DNA of 36,426 bases, taken from Bacillota bacterium (lineage in GTDB: Bacteria; Bacillota; Clostridia; Lachnospirales; Lachnospiraceae). Shown in pieces: positions 1-8,458 of this stretch. A model generated the notes under the pieces. That model saw nothing but the letters and a program-made list of their open reading frames with translations, did not search any database and was not told where the DNA came from. Made by a program: the position numbers and the translations under genes. Within the stretch, counting starts at the first letter, position 1, and every line of letters starts with the position of its first letter. The DNA lies in the NCBI GenBank assembly GCA_023410575.1, contig JAEYPP010000066.1:1-36426 (forward strand). The letters run 5' to 3'.

Positions 1-57
1 CTCCTTTGCTATTGTAGTGCGGTTTGAGACCCACACTCATTATAGCAAAGGAGTTTT
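1..57 (+). terminator. Stem-loop with T-tract at window edge
   Basis: CTCCTTTGCTAT at 1-12 pairs perfectly with ATAGCAAAGGAG at 42-53, and TTTTCTT follows. The 29-nt loop holds a smaller GTG-GGT/ACC-CAC hairpin. It looks like a rho-independent terminator for a gene left of the window, though the loop is longer than usual and the 5' arm may continue past the edge. The same AAAGGAG could act as a ribosome-binding site for the ATG at 61, but the 45-codon frame there resembles nothing I know. Confidence 0.45.
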
Positions 58-86
58 CTTATGAAAACGCTAGAAGCCATTGGGGT

Positions 87-164
87 CCACCAGCATAGCT
101 GGTGGTTTATTAAAGATTGCCCTACAACAAAGAGCTGCTGTGCCAATTATGGCAACAACAGCTC
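87..164 (+). repeat. Two adjacent palindromes of unknown nature
   Basis: CCACCAGC (87-94) and GCTGGTGG (98-105) form a perfect 8-bp stem with a 3-nt loop. A second hairpin follows: GAGCTGCTGT/GCC (132-144) pairs with GGC/ACAACAGCTC (151-164), with one mismatch and one bulge. The stretch is more GC-rich than its neighbours and no coding sequence accounts for it. Paired subterminal hairpins of this kind occur at ends of IS200/IS605-type elements and in REP-like repeats, but no transposase is in the window, so the origin stays open. Confidence 0.35.
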
Positions 165-179
165 CCTACATATAAAATA

Positions 180-803
180 TTACTGCAATTGTCGATAATA
201 AAATATAGCTAATTGCGTGCGATCTCGTAAATCTAGCTTGAGTAATATATTACTTAAGTAATTACGCACAGTACCTTCACTTAAATACATGGAGTCTGCA
301 ATCTCTTTATTGCTCTGACCATCTGCAACTAATTCAATCATTTCAAATTCTCTCTGGGTTAAATGGTAAGCCTCATAATTAAATTTTTTCTCACCTTGAA
401 CTAAGTTAGGTATCTTATTAATAACATCACTTCCAAAAACACTCTGTCCAATATATACTGCCTTTAGTGCAGGTATGATACTGTCGTAATCTTGCTTTAA
501 TAAATATCCTTTCGCACCAATTTTTAATGCCCTTATGATATATTCATCATCTGTAAAAGTCGTTAAAAACAATATCTTGGCATCTTTTCTTTTCTGTAAA
601 ATCTGAGTTGCTGCCTCAATTCCTGTCATATTTTTCATACGAATATCCATAAGTAGTATATCAGGTTCATAATTCTCATATAGTTGAATTGCTTCTGTTC
701 CATCATTCCCTATTGCAACAATTTGTATCTGTGAGTCTGCTTCTAATATTACCTTTAAAGACATACATACTAGCTTATCATCATCGACAACTAAAACTCT
801 CAT
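180..803 (-). CDS. NarL/LuxR-family response regulator
   Basis: A 207-aa DNA-binding response regulator. The receiver domain covers about residues 1-120, with the acidic pocket at D7-D9 and the likely phosphoacceptor D53 in LLMDIRM. A GerE/LuxR helix-turn-helix fills about residues 146-202 (LTQREFEMIELVADGQSNKE, then a GTVRNYLSNILLKL recognition helix). It lies 18 bp downstream of the histidine kinase gene on the same strand, so the two form one two-component operon. The ABC exporter diverging from them is the expected target. In Bacillus the same arrangement (LnrJK with LnrLMN) responds to membrane-active polyenes; the ligand here is unknown. The GTATTGATATGAG context before the start has no strong Shine-Dalgarno site, which suggests translational coupling to the kinase. 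Confidence 0.93.
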   Translation of the reverse strand: MRVLVVDDDKLVCMSLKVILEADSQIQIVAIGNDGTEAIQLYENYEPDILLMDIRMKNMTGIEAATQILQKRKDAKILFLTTFTDDEYIIRALKIGAKGYLLKQDYDSIIPALKAVYIGQSVFGSDVINKIPNLVQGEKKFNYEAYHLTQREFEMIELVADGQSNKEIADSMYLSEGTVRNYLSNILLKLDLRDRTQLAIFYYRQLQ

Positions 804-821
804 ATCAATACCATCCTTTAA

Positions 822-1892
822 TCAATTTCTATGATTCTTAGGTATCATTACAAAAATTCGATAGCCATGCTCTTTCGTAATCGTAATTGTACCATTTAAT
901 CCTGACACACGTTCTTGCATATTGCTTAATCCAATACCATCTGTTGACGCGTTTTTTTCTTCTGTTCCATTATCACATATTAACAGCTGATAGATTGCTG
1001 GATGTTCTCTTAGAACCACCTCGACATTTGTTGCATTGCTATGTTTAATTATATTAGCGCATGCCTCTTTTAAAATGGAAATAAAACAAAACTTTACTTT
1101 TCGATCAATATCTTTTCCCATATCATAATCCAGTGTAATGTTGCAAAAAGTAAAATCCTGAACAATTTGACGTATCCCCTCTTCTAAATCAATGGAATCA
1201 TCGTGTAAATCGTGAACACTTGTGCGTATTGAGTTCATTGCACTGTTAAGAGTATCTTTTAAGTCATTCAGGCATTCTTTCATTTGCTCCTCTTTGTTCA
1301 TAGCTATGCTTGCACCTACCATTAAGATGGAGCGTGATAACATATGACCAACGTTATCATGGATTTCTCGTGCAATTCGATTTCGTTCTTGTAATGTTGC
1401 AAGATGGATTTCAACGTCTTGATTTGCTTCTATCTCACTATTTTTGGCTTTCATAATCCTTTCCATCTGTCTCGAATCATCATACAATTTTATGTACTTT
1501 TGATGTAATTCTCTTCTTTCAATTGTTCTTAATGCTAAGGCTATCATAAAGACGAACAAAAAGAATAGATAAAATCGTTGAAACGTATCAAAATCGAAAA
1601 AAAAGAACACAAAAAATAAACACGCGGATAGTAAATAGATGTATTTCTTACGAATCACTGATTCATAAAGTACAAGTGGTAAAAGAAAAAAGAATGTAGG
1701 TTCTATGATACATGCTATAATAAATGCAACTGTTAAAGTATGAAAAAGCCAAGAACATTTTAATGCATAGGTGAATTCAGAGATAGAAACTGCAACTATA
1801 ACTACGGCTAAGCTAAGTTCTATTTGGTTTGACAGATCTAATAAGAAAAAACAACCCATCAATAATAGCAAACGGTCAATGATTACGTGCAC
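822..1892 (-). CDS. DegS/NarX-type sensor histidine kinase
   Basis: A 356-aa membrane sensor kinase. The first ~125 residues are strongly hydrophobic, with several membrane segments and almost no extracytoplasmic loops, so it probably senses events in or at the membrane. The HisKA_3 dimerisation domain contains ERNRIAREIHDNVGH with H178 as the phosphorylated histidine. The HATPase domain follows, with the N box at KEACANIIKHSNA and the G box at DGIGLSNMQERV. The start is GTG: AGGAGG lies 8 nt upstream of the GTG at 1892, and no ATG is better placed. Upstream gene of a two-gene operon with the response regulator. It resembles LnrJ/YfiJ in layout; the specific stimulus cannot be read from sequence. 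Confidence 0.92.
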   Translation of the reverse strand: MHVIIDRLLLLMGCFFLLDLSNQIELSLAVVIVAVSISEFTYALKCSWLFHTLTVAFIIACIIEPTFFFLLPLVLYESVIRKKYIYLLSACLFFVFFFFDFDTFQRFYLFFLFVFMIALALRTIERRELHQKYIKLYDDSRQMERIMKAKNSEIEANQDVEIHLATLQERNRIAREIHDNVGHMLSRSILMVGASIAMNKEEQMKECLNDLKDTLNSAMNSIRTSVHDLHDDSIDLEEGIRQIVQDFTFCNITLDYDMGKDIDRKVKFCFISILKEACANIIKHSNATNVEVVLREHPAIYQLLICDNGTEEKNASTDGIGLSNMQERVSGLNGTITITKEHGYRIFVMIPKNHRN

Positions 1893-1924
1893 ACTCGAAT
1901 CCTCCTAATATTTATTCATTTATA

Positions 1925-1953
1925 ATTATAACATTTAATTTTTTTAGTTACAA
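1925..1953 (-). promoter_or_regulatory. SigA-type promoter for the two-component operon
   Basis: On the minus strand TTGTAA (1953-1948) and TATAAT (1930-1925) are separated by 17 nt, and the -10 is extended by TG (TGTTATAAT). Transcription would begin about 25 nt upstream of the GTG start of the kinase. The match suggests steady vegetative expression of the sensor pair. Confidence 0.7.
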
Positions 1954-2015
1954 TGCTTCATTATTCTGTAAACATAACAGAATCTTGTACACTTATGAAA
2001 ATTATTTTTTCATTA

Positions 2016-2042
2016 TGACAATTGTCACATCGAGTTCTGACA
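2016..2042 (+). promoter_or_regulatory. Candidate response-regulator operator
   Basis: A perfect 12-bp palindrome, TGACAATTGTCA (2016-2027), is followed by another TGACA half-site at 2038-2042. A weak promoter lies just downstream: TTACTA (2051-2056), 17-nt spacer, TATACT (2074-2079). A poor -35 box with a palindrome centred near -65 is what an activator-dependent promoter looks like, and the divergent NarL-type regulator is the natural candidate. Binding is inferred, not shown. Confidence 0.5.
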
Positions 2043-2121
2043 TTAAGCACTTACTATGAAAACAAAATTTATATATACTAAAGCAAGATAATTAATGATG
2101 CACTTTTAGAAAGGAGTATTT

Positions 2122-3054
2122 ATGGTTGTTAAAATTGAAAATTTAGTAAAAAGATATAAAGATTTAGTTGCACTCGATCACCTTAATCTTGAAATCGAAG
2201 AAGGAGAAATCTTTGGTTTATTAGGACCAAATGGTTCCGGTAAATCAACTTGCATTGGTTGTATTTTATCCCTATTAAAGTATGACAAAGGCACTATCAA
2301 AGTTTTTGATAAAACCATGCATCCATCAAGCTACGATTTGAAACGCCGTATTGGTGTAGTATTGCAAAATGTTGCTGTATTTAATGAATTAACTGTTTAC
2401 GAAAACATCGATTATTTTTGTGGGCTTTATGTAGATGATAAAGAGAAAAGAAAGAAATTAGTCGAAGAGGCACTCCAGTTTGTAGGTCTAGAAGAATTTC
2501 GAAAGTTCTATCCAAAGAAATTGTCTGGTGGTTTATTACGAAGATTAAACATAGCATGTGGAATTGCTCATAAACCTGATTTAATTATCTTAGATGAGCC
2601 AACAGTAGCTGTAGATCCACAAAGTAGAAACAAGATATTAGAAGGAATTGTTGAATTAAATCGTCAGGGTGCAACCATTATTTACACCTCTCATTACATG
2701 GAAGAAGTAGAGCAAATTTGTACAAAAATTGCTATTATTGATAAAGGTAAAAACATTGCAATGGGTACAAAGCAAGAGTTAAAGGCAATGATTAAAACTG
2801 GTGAGACAATCACGATTGATGTCTTAAACCTAGCTGATCAACATCTTGAAAAAATAAAGGAACTCCCACATGTATATCGTGTAACTTACGAAAACCAAAA
2901 ATTGATGATCGTTTGCTCTGGTGGCAAACATAACTTAATTCGTATTCTTGATTACTTAAAAAATGCTGAAATTCATTTTGGAAGAGTATATTCTGAGTTG
3001 CCAACATTAAATGATGTATTCCTTGAAATCACAGGAAAAGAGTTAAGAGACTAG
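2122..3054 (+). CDS. ABC exporter ATPase, LnrL-like
   Basis: A 310-aa ATP-binding subunit of an ABC-2 exporter. Visible motifs: Walker A GPNGSGKST (G35-T43), Q-loop Q82, signature LSGG at 134-137 (followed by LLRR rather than the usual QQ/MK), Walker B LIILDEP with D158-E159, and switch H191. The last ~90 residues form the usual C-terminal extension of drug and antibiotic exporter ATPases (CcmA/DrrA type). The GTG... is not used; ATG 2122 has AAAGGAG five nt upstream. It heads a three-gene operon with two permeases, 10 bp before the next gene, and diverges from the two-component pair. By arrangement it is most like LnrL, the linearmycin-resistance ATPase; the substrate is unproven. Confidence 0.92.
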   Translation: MVVKIENLVKRYKDLVALDHLNLEIEEGEIFGLLGPNGSGKSTCIGCILSLLKYDKGTIKVFDKTMHPSSYDLKRRIGVVLQNVAVFNELTVYENIDYFCGLYVDDKEKRKKLVEEALQFVGLEEFRKFYPKKLSGGLLRRLNIACGIAHKPDLIILDEPTVAVDPQSRNKILEGIVELNRQGATIIYTSHYMEEVEQICTKIAIIDKGKNIAMGTKQELKAMIKTGETITIDVLNLADQHLEKIKELPHVYRVTYENQKLMIVCSGGKHNLIRILDYLKNAEIHFGRVYSELPTLNDVFLEITGKELRD

Positions 3055-3064
3055 GAGGTTAACT

Positions 3065-4201
3065 ATGTTTTTCCATCAATATAAATATCGAATCAAATAT
3101 TTTATGAAAACTCCAACGATTTTGTTCTGGGCTCTCATTTTTCCTATTCTATTAGGAACTATGTTTCGATGTACTTTTGGTGCTGTAACACAACTAGACG
3201 GTTTTGAGACAATTCCTGTTGCAGTTGTGATCGATAAAGAAACCGATGCTAATTCACAATTTTTAACCATGATGACAGAGATAACTTATGATAACCAGGA
3301 TCTTATGTTTGATGTTACAAAAGCAACAACCGATGAGGCACAAGATCTTTTACGAAACGGGGATATCATTGGAATTATAACTTTGAATGATAATCGGGAA
3401 TTAACCGTTGCAAAATCTGGTATGACACAAAGTATCATCCAACAGTTTCTAAATCAATATTTACGTTCAGAAGCCTATATAACGGATATTGCAAAAAATC
3501 ATCCAGAGAACTTAGAACAAGCAGTGAATAATCTCTCACAGGAGATGGATTTAGTTCAGTCTACTTCTCTTGCTGGCTCTAATATGTCATTCGTTACACA
3601 GTACTTTTACGCTTTAATCGCTATGACTTGTTTATTTGGTTGTTATCTAGGAAAAAGTAATGCGAAAGATATTCAGGCCAATTTATCTTCAATTGCTGCT
3701 CGAAGATGCGTTTCAGCTAGTAAAAAGATTACCTTGGTGTTCGCAGATTCTCTAGCTGCACTTACGATTCATTTTCTAGAGATCGTCATCGTTTACTTTT
3801 ATCTGTTGCTCATTGGAGTTGATATTGGAAAACAACCATTACTATTCTTCCTCACCTGCTTCTTTGGTAGTATGATTGGTATTCTACTTGGACAATTTGT
3901 TGGTGTGGCAGTCAGAGGTTCTGAAAATGCCAAAGAAGGTATTTGCACCTCAGTCAGTTTAGCACTTAGCTTTTTAAGTGGACTTATGTTTGCTAATATA
4001 AAAGACATCGTTGAAAAAAATGCACCAATTGTTAATCGTATTAATCCTGCAGCTTTAATCACAGATTGTTTTTATTGTCTTTCTGTATTTGATGACTACA
4101 CAAGGTATTTTCGAAGTTTAATTTCACTCATCATTATTTCAATTATATTATTTATTGGAACAATTCTATTGATAAGGAGGGAACGTTATGAAAGTATATA
4201 G
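3065..4201 (+). CDS. ABC-2 permease, LnrM/LnrN-like
   Basis: A 378-aa membrane subunit of the ABC-2 type. One N-terminal transmembrane helix (about 15-40) is followed by a ~145-residue extracytoplasmic domain, then five to six membrane helices in the C-terminal half (from about residue 178). This 1+5 topology is typical of the drug/lipid-active ABC-2 permeases in the YhgE/LnrMN group. AGGAGG sits just upstream of the ATG. The 3' end overlaps the next permease by 14 bp, so the two are probably made together and pair as a heterodimer. Substrate unknown; membrane-active natural products are the family precedent. Confidence 0.88.
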   Translation: MFFHQYKYRIKYFMKTPTILFWALIFPILLGTMFRCTFGAVTQLDGFETIPVAVVIDKETDANSQFLTMMTEITYDNQDLMFDVTKATTDEAQDLLRNGDIIGIITLNDNRELTVAKSGMTQSIIQQFLNQYLRSEAYITDIAKNHPENLEQAVNNLSQEMDLVQSTSLAGSNMSFVTQYFYALIAMTCLFGCYLGKSNAKDIQANLSSIAARRCVSASKKITLVFADSLAALTIHFLEIVIVYFYLLLIGVDIGKQPLLFFLTCFFGSMIGILLGQFVGVAVRGSENAKEGICTSVSLALSFLSGLMFANIKDIVEKNAPIVNRINPAALITDCFYCLSVFDDYTRYFRSLISLIIISIILFIGTILLIRRERYESI

Positions 4202-5348
4202 TACTTTTTTCAAAATAATTAAAAAGAATATCGGTACTATTATTATGTACATTGCTATCTTCGTCTTAGTCTCCCTTCTTTCAGCAAGCTTTGGTTCTAC
4301 ACCATCCGTTACTTCGTTTGAAGCATCAAAAACGAAAATGGCAGTCATTGACCGCGACAATACTACAACAAGTCAAGGAATTTACGACTATTTATCAAAC
4401 ACACAACAACTGATTGACTTAGAGGATGACATAGAAGTATTTCAGGATGAATTATATTATCGAAATGTTAGTCTAATTATCATCATTCCTGAAAATATGG
4501 AGGCTAATCTTATTGCTGGTAAAGAAATACAAATTGAAAGCATTGAAGAGCCCAATTCACAAAACGGTATCTATATTGAGCTTCAACTAGAACAGTACTT
4601 AAGCATATTAAAGAATTATTTAAGTCTTGGAGTCAATCCTACTGAAGCTTTAGCTAAAACGAGTGAGCTAATGAACCAACAAACTACAGTATCCGTTCAA
4701 ACATCTGAAACTACTGCTAGTTCAACACCGAACTATCATAACTATTTTGCATTAATGCCTTATGCTCTTACTGGTATTATGGTAAGTATACTAGGTATGG
4801 TCATGTTAGCCTTTAATCAGGAGGATCTTAGAAGACGTACCATTTGCTCATCCTTTTCCTTAAAGAAGCGAAACCTATCTCTCGTACTTGGATGTCTTAC
4901 GCTTGCATTTGCTATCTTACTAACACTTCTTATACTACCTTTACTTATTTATGGAACTGACATGTTATCAAGCTCAGTATATATATTCTACGTGTTAAAT
5001 GCATTAGCTATGACTATTTTCTCAGTTTCTCTTGGATTCTTAATTGGATTGGTTAGTAAAACTGTGGATCATGTAGGAGCATATGGTACAACATTTTCTT
5101 TAGGTTTAAACTTCTTAGGTGGGGTTTTTGTTCCACTCTCGTTTATGCCAGAAAGTGTAATCAATGTGAGCAAGTTCTTTCCTACGTACTGGTATTCCAT
5201 GACTTCAGCAATTTTAGCTGAAAATAGTAAGCTTACTGGTGAAAACTTACACGATGTTATTTATAATATCTTAATCCAAGTTGGATTCGCTGTTGTAATC
5301 ATGGGTGTAGCACTTGTCTTTTCACGTAGAAAGAATCAATCGGTTTAA
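4188..5348 (+). CDS. ABC-2 permease, second subunit
   Basis: A 386-aa ABC-2 permease with the same plan as its neighbour: an N-terminal helix (about 13-33), an extracytoplasmic segment to about residue 185 rich in Thr/Ser near its end, then five or six helices and a short basic cytoplasmic tail. The ATG at 4188 follows AAGGAGGGAACGTT and lies inside the end of the preceding gene, pointing to coupled translation. It is the last gene of the operon, and a bidirectional terminator follows at 5413. It completes an ATPase-plus-two-permeases set matching the LnrLMN layout. Confidence 0.88.
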   Translation: MKVYSTFFKIIKKNIGTIIMYIAIFVLVSLLSASFGSTPSVTSFEASKTKMAVIDRDNTTTSQGIYDYLSNTQQLIDLEDDIEVFQDELYYRNVSLIIIIPENMEANLIAGKEIQIESIEEPNSQNGIYIELQLEQYLSILKNYLSLGVNPTEALAKTSELMNQQTTVSVQTSETTASSTPNYHNYFALMPYALTGIMVSILGMVMLAFNQEDLRRRTICSSFSLKKRNLSLVLGCLTLAFAILLTLLILPLLIYGTDMLSSSVYIFYVLNALAMTIFSVSLGFLIGLVSKTVDHVGAYGTTFSLGLNFLGGVFVPLSFMPESVINVSKFFPTYWYSMTSAILAENSKLTGENLHDVIYNILIQVGFAVVIMGVALVFSRRKNQSV

Positions 5349-5412
5349 CAAGAAGACTCACATCCAAAAAAATCAATAGATTTATCAAGAAGGTTATTTA
5401 TATCAATTTACC

Positions 5413-5444
5413 AAAAAAGGAGCAAGTTAATTGCTCCTTTTTTT
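5413..5444. terminator. Bidirectional rho-independent terminator
   Basis: GGAGCAA (5419-5425) pairs with TTGCTCC (5431-5437), flanked by A-run on the left and T-run on the right, so it works on both strands. It ends the exporter operon on the plus strand and the EamA gene on the minus strand. The stop codon of the EamA gene (5427-5429) lies in the loop. Confidence 0.85.
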
Positions 5445-6287
5445 ATTATAAAAAAACATATAAATTGCTGTCGAACAAATAATGATATATCCAAGTATAC
5501 TAAAGATATCGGGAAACTGCCCAAAAATAAAAAATCCTAACAATGCTGTAAATACAACCTGTGAATAGTCATATACTGAAATTTCTTTTCCTGGTGCAAA
5601 GGTATATGCTGCTGTAATTGTAAATTGTCCACCTGCTGCTGCAAGACCTGCACATAATAAGAAGAGCACTTGTTTCAATGACATTGGATGATACGTAAGA
5701 AGAAGAGATGGTAACGTAAATATACAAGAAAACGCAGAGAAAAAGCATACAATAACTGGTCCTTTTACTCCACGCTTACCAAGGTGACGAACTGTAGTAT
5801 AAGCTGCTCCAGCACCAAATCCCCCAATTAATCCTATAATGGAAGGAAATAAATCCATATTGGTAAACGTTGGCTTTATAATAAATAAACTGCCGACAAA
5901 TGCAGTCATAACAGCCATAGCTTGTACGAGATTTATTTTCTCTTTCAAAAATAAATAACTTAATATGATAACGAAGAATGGGGACATTTTATTTAGCATA
6001 GAAGCATCCGATAAAACAAGATGATCTACTGCATAAAAATTGCACAAAACTCCAATCGTTCCAAATATGGAACGAAGTACTAAAAACTTAAAATCCTCTC
6101 TTTTCCAATGGAATTTTTCTCTCTTACGAATAATAACTGCAATAGCAAAAATTAACGCTACTAAATTACGAAAAAAACTCTTTTGAATAAAGGGCAAATC
6201 TCCTGCCAAACGTACGAACGTGCTCATAAAAGCAAAGCATAACGCTGATGACAGAATACAAATAATTCCTTTTGTTATTGATTTCAC
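5427..6287 (-). CDS. EamA/DMT-family permease
   Basis: A 286-aa protein with ten predicted transmembrane helices in two EamA repeats of about 140 residues, the drug/metabolite transporter fold. Family members export amino acids, nucleobases or drugs; nothing visible indicates the substrate. The start is GTG at 6287 (MKSITKGIICILSSA), with GGGAG about 13 nt upstream, a rather weak initiation site. An in-frame ATG alternative does not exist close by. It stands alone, convergent with the exporter operon and divergent from the acyltransferase pair. Confidence 0.88.
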   Translation of the reverse strand: MKSITKGIICILSSALCFAFMSTFVRLAGDLPFIQKSFFRNLVALIFAIAVIIRKREKFHWKREDFKFLVLRSIFGTIGVLCNFYAVDHLVLSDASMLNKMSPFFVIILSYLFLKEKINLVQAMAVMTAFVGSLFIIKPTFTNMDLFPSIIGLIGGFGAGAAYTTVRHLGKRGVKGPVIVCFFSAFSCIFTLPSLLLTYHPMSLKQVLFLLCAGLAAAGGQFTITAAYTFAPGKEISVYDYSQVVFTALLGFFIFGQFPDIFSILGYIIICSTAIYMFFYNKKRSN

Positions 6288-6431
6288 TTAACTGAATCTC
6301 CCATCTAAGTAATGTGATCATGTATATATAGATTATAAAGATATTAAAATGATTTATCAATGGTAACAATTACTTTTCGATATAGTCGTATTAATAACAA
6401 TTAAACCTAGACTTAATAACCATATTTACTA

Positions 6432-6460
6432 TTGAATTAACAAAATCGAAGATGTATAAT
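6432..6460 (+). promoter_or_regulatory. SigA-type promoter for the acyltransferase pair
   Basis: TTGAAT (6432-6437), a 17-nt spacer and a perfect TATAAT (6455-6460). The ATG at 6487 lies about 20 nt downstream of the expected start of transcription. Confidence 0.65.
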
Positions 6461-6486
6461 GTAGCTTAGAAGAAAGGATGAGTTGC

Positions 6487-7755
6487 ATGAAACGTCATAA
6501 TTATTGGTATCCAGTTGATAATGCAGGTAAAATATTTCCAGCAGTATCCAAGGATAGTCGCAGTTCTGTTTTTCGATTATCCTGTTATTTGAACGAAATA
6601 ATTGATCCAAAACGATTAGAAGCTGCAGTTAATGATGTATTACCTCGTTTTGAAACATTCGCTGTAGAGTTAAAAAGTGGCTTGTTTTGGAACTACCTCT
6701 CTAAAAATCGCCATAGAGCTATTGTTGTAAAAGAGTCTCCCATTATCTGTAAGTATGTTCCGGCTGCAACAAATCATGGATATCTATTTACGGTATACTA
6801 CTTTGATAATAAAGTAACTCTTGAAACCTTTCATTGCATAAGTGATGGAACTGGTGCTATGGAATTTTTAAAATCAATTACCTTTCGATATTATCAGCTT
6901 GGTGGAAAAAAATTAGACCCAGAAGGAATCATTAAAGGAAATCTACCATTACATATTGATGAAACAAGTGATATGTTTTGTGATTCCTATGACGAAACTC
7001 AAAAGAAAACGTTAAAGGAAGAACCTGCTTTTCATCTTAGTGGTGAAAAATTTGCTGACAACTATTCTTTATTAATAAAAGCTAAGATACCTACACAACA
7101 ATTACTTAATCTCACAAGAAGCCATCAAGCAACGATAGGTGAATACATAACCGCACTTGTCGCTTATAGTATATACACAACTCAACGATCTTGTCGTATA
7201 ACGAAAAAACCAATAAAAATATTTGTTCCTGTTAATTTACGTCGATTCTTCCCTTCTCAAACACTACGTAACTTTTCGCTCTATATTAAGGCAAGCTTCG
7301 CTGGTGCACAAAATTGGTCATTTGAGCGTATGCTAGAAGAAACAAAGCTTCAATTTAAGCAGCAGCTCACGAAGGAAGATTTACAAAGAAGAATTAATTC
7401 CAATGTAAGTATCGAAAAAAATTATGCAATTAAACTCATTCCATTATTCATCAAAAACATTGCATTCCAATTAAGTTACTATTACTTAGCAGAAAATATT
7501 AATACATATGCAATTTCCAATCTTGGTGAAATCAAATTACCAACTCAAATGCAAGACCTTATCAAAGATGTTGATTTTTCCATCGGTGGAACTAGTATGG
7601 CAATTGCGTCAATTCATGGCTATACGAATCTAAACTTTAATACAAATTTTAAGGATTTAAGCGTGATTCAATCTGTTTTGCACGAATTAACTTCTGCTGG
7701 TATTCCAATTATAATTGATACAAATTATAGGGAGGGATTCGATGAGATATTGTAG
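6487..7755 (+). CDS. Condensation-domain-like acyltransferase
   Basis: A protein of 422 aa in the CoA-dependent acyltransferase fold shared by NRPS condensation domains, alcohol acetyltransferases and WS/DGAT enzymes. The catalytic motif appears as FHCISDGTGAMEFL (about residues 118-131 of the product), a variant of HHxxxDG in which the first His is replaced and HxxxDG is kept; later residues give NLRRFFPSQTLRNF and SNLGEI, which suit the N-terminal channel and floor loop. I place the start at 6487: AAAGGA lies 8 nt before that ATG but touches the ATG at 6478. The following gene overlaps by 14 bp. Probably transfers an acyl group to a small alcohol or lipid; substrate not readable. Confidence 0.75.
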   Translation: MKRHNYWYPVDNAGKIFPAVSKDSRSSVFRLSCYLNEIIDPKRLEAAVNDVLPRFETFAVELKSGLFWNYLSKNRHRAIVVKESPIICKYVPAATNHGYLFTVYYFDNKVTLETFHCISDGTGAMEFLKSITFRYYQLGGKKLDPEGIIKGNLPLHIDETSDMFCDSYDETQKKTLKEEPAFHLSGEKFADNYSLLIKAKIPTQQLLNLTRSHQATIGEYITALVAYSIYTTQRSCRITKKPIKIFVPVNLRRFFPSQTLRNFSLYIKASFAGAQNWSFERMLEETKLQFKQQLTKEDLQRRINSNVSIEKNYAIKLIPLFIKNIAFQLSYYYLAENINTYAISNLGEIKLPTQMQDLIKDVDFSIGGTSMAIASIHGYTNLNFNTNFKDLSVIQSVLHELTSAGIPIIIDTNYREGFDEIL

Positions 7756-8419
7756 AACATGTAATTTATCCTATAACACTCCCCTGGCTCACTGCTTATT
7801 CTGTAATAGCCAACTAGAAGACTGTGAAGGTCTTACTAATAATGCTTCTGATTATTATTATCCACAGTTTCAGAAACAAAAAAGAGCAAGAAATTATTTT
7901 AAAAAGATTTTAAGCTTTCTTATCATTGTCGCTTTGTTTACATGTCTGTTCCTAGATTTAGCTGTTACCAAAAGACTTTCTTGGTCGCTTTATACAAACT
8001 CAAGTCTTTTGTATGCTTTATATCTTGGATTCCTGTTTGCAAGTAAAAAAAAGAAGATTAAGAAAGTAACCTCCGCAGCTTATGCTTCTATTCTATTCTT
8101 ATTAACAATTGGAATATTTGGAAAAGACTCTGTTTGGGCAATTGACTTTATTCTTCCACTTGGTCTTCTAACTATTAATATATGCTTAACCTTTTATTTT
8201 CTACTACGAAGACGAAAGGCTTTACATGACATTGCCATTTATAATCTGATTGCTTCCTGTTTAGGGTTAATGCCATTGTTTTTGATTATGCTACATAAAC
8301 TGACTTTTACATGGCCATCGATTACTTGCGGTTTATACAGCTTAGTTATATTGTTTGGATTGTTATTTTTCACAACAAAGGATACAAAGGATGAATTAAA
8401 AAGAAGATTTCATTTATAA
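7742..8419 (+). CDS. Zinc-ribbon multi-spanning membrane protein (DUF6320-like)
   Basis: A 225-aa protein. It opens with a cytoplasmic zinc ribbon (MRYCRTC...CLFC, two CxxC pairs about 16 residues apart) followed by about six hydrophobic helices from residue 55 on. The start is fixed by GGGAGG six nt upstream of ATG 7742, inside the preceding gene, so the two are translationally coupled. It resembles the DUF6320 proteins that accompany acetyltransferase-like genes in Lachnospiraceae, as far as I recall; no biochemical role is known to me. It may anchor or regulate the acyltransferase at the membrane. Its TAA lies in the left arm of the palindromic repeat at 8413. Confidence 0.72.
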   Translation: MRYCRTCNLSYNTPLAHCLFCNSQLEDCEGLTNNASDYYYPQFQKQKRARNYFKKILSFLIIVALFTCLFLDLAVTKRLSWSLYTNSSLLYALYLGFLFASKKKKIKKVTSAAYASILFLLTIGIFGKDSVWAIDFILPLGLLTINICLTFYFLLRRRKALHDIAIYNLIASCLGLMPLFLIMLHKLTFTWPSITCGLYSLVILFGLLFFTTKDTKDELKRRFHL

Positions 8420-8457
8420 ATTAGGAAATTCAGAGGAATTTCCTCGTATATAAAAAA
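8413..8457. repeat. Palindromic repeat, copy 1
   Basis: AGGAAATTC (8423-8431) AGAG-type loop GAATTTCCT (8436-8443) with A/T-rich outer arms ending in a run of seven A. The left arm contains the stop codon of the zinc-ribbon gene. Read on the minus strand it begins directly at the T-tract that ends the hairpin at 8459-8553. Close relatives lie at 17357 and 19111. Confidence 0.7.
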
Positions 8458-8458
8458 A

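Noticed and set aside
61..198. 45-codon plus-strand frame MKTLEAIGVHQHSWWFIKDC...
   Set aside because: It has a good ribosome-binding site, but the sequence is made of hairpins, it runs into the antisense end of the regulator gene, and it resembles no protein I know.
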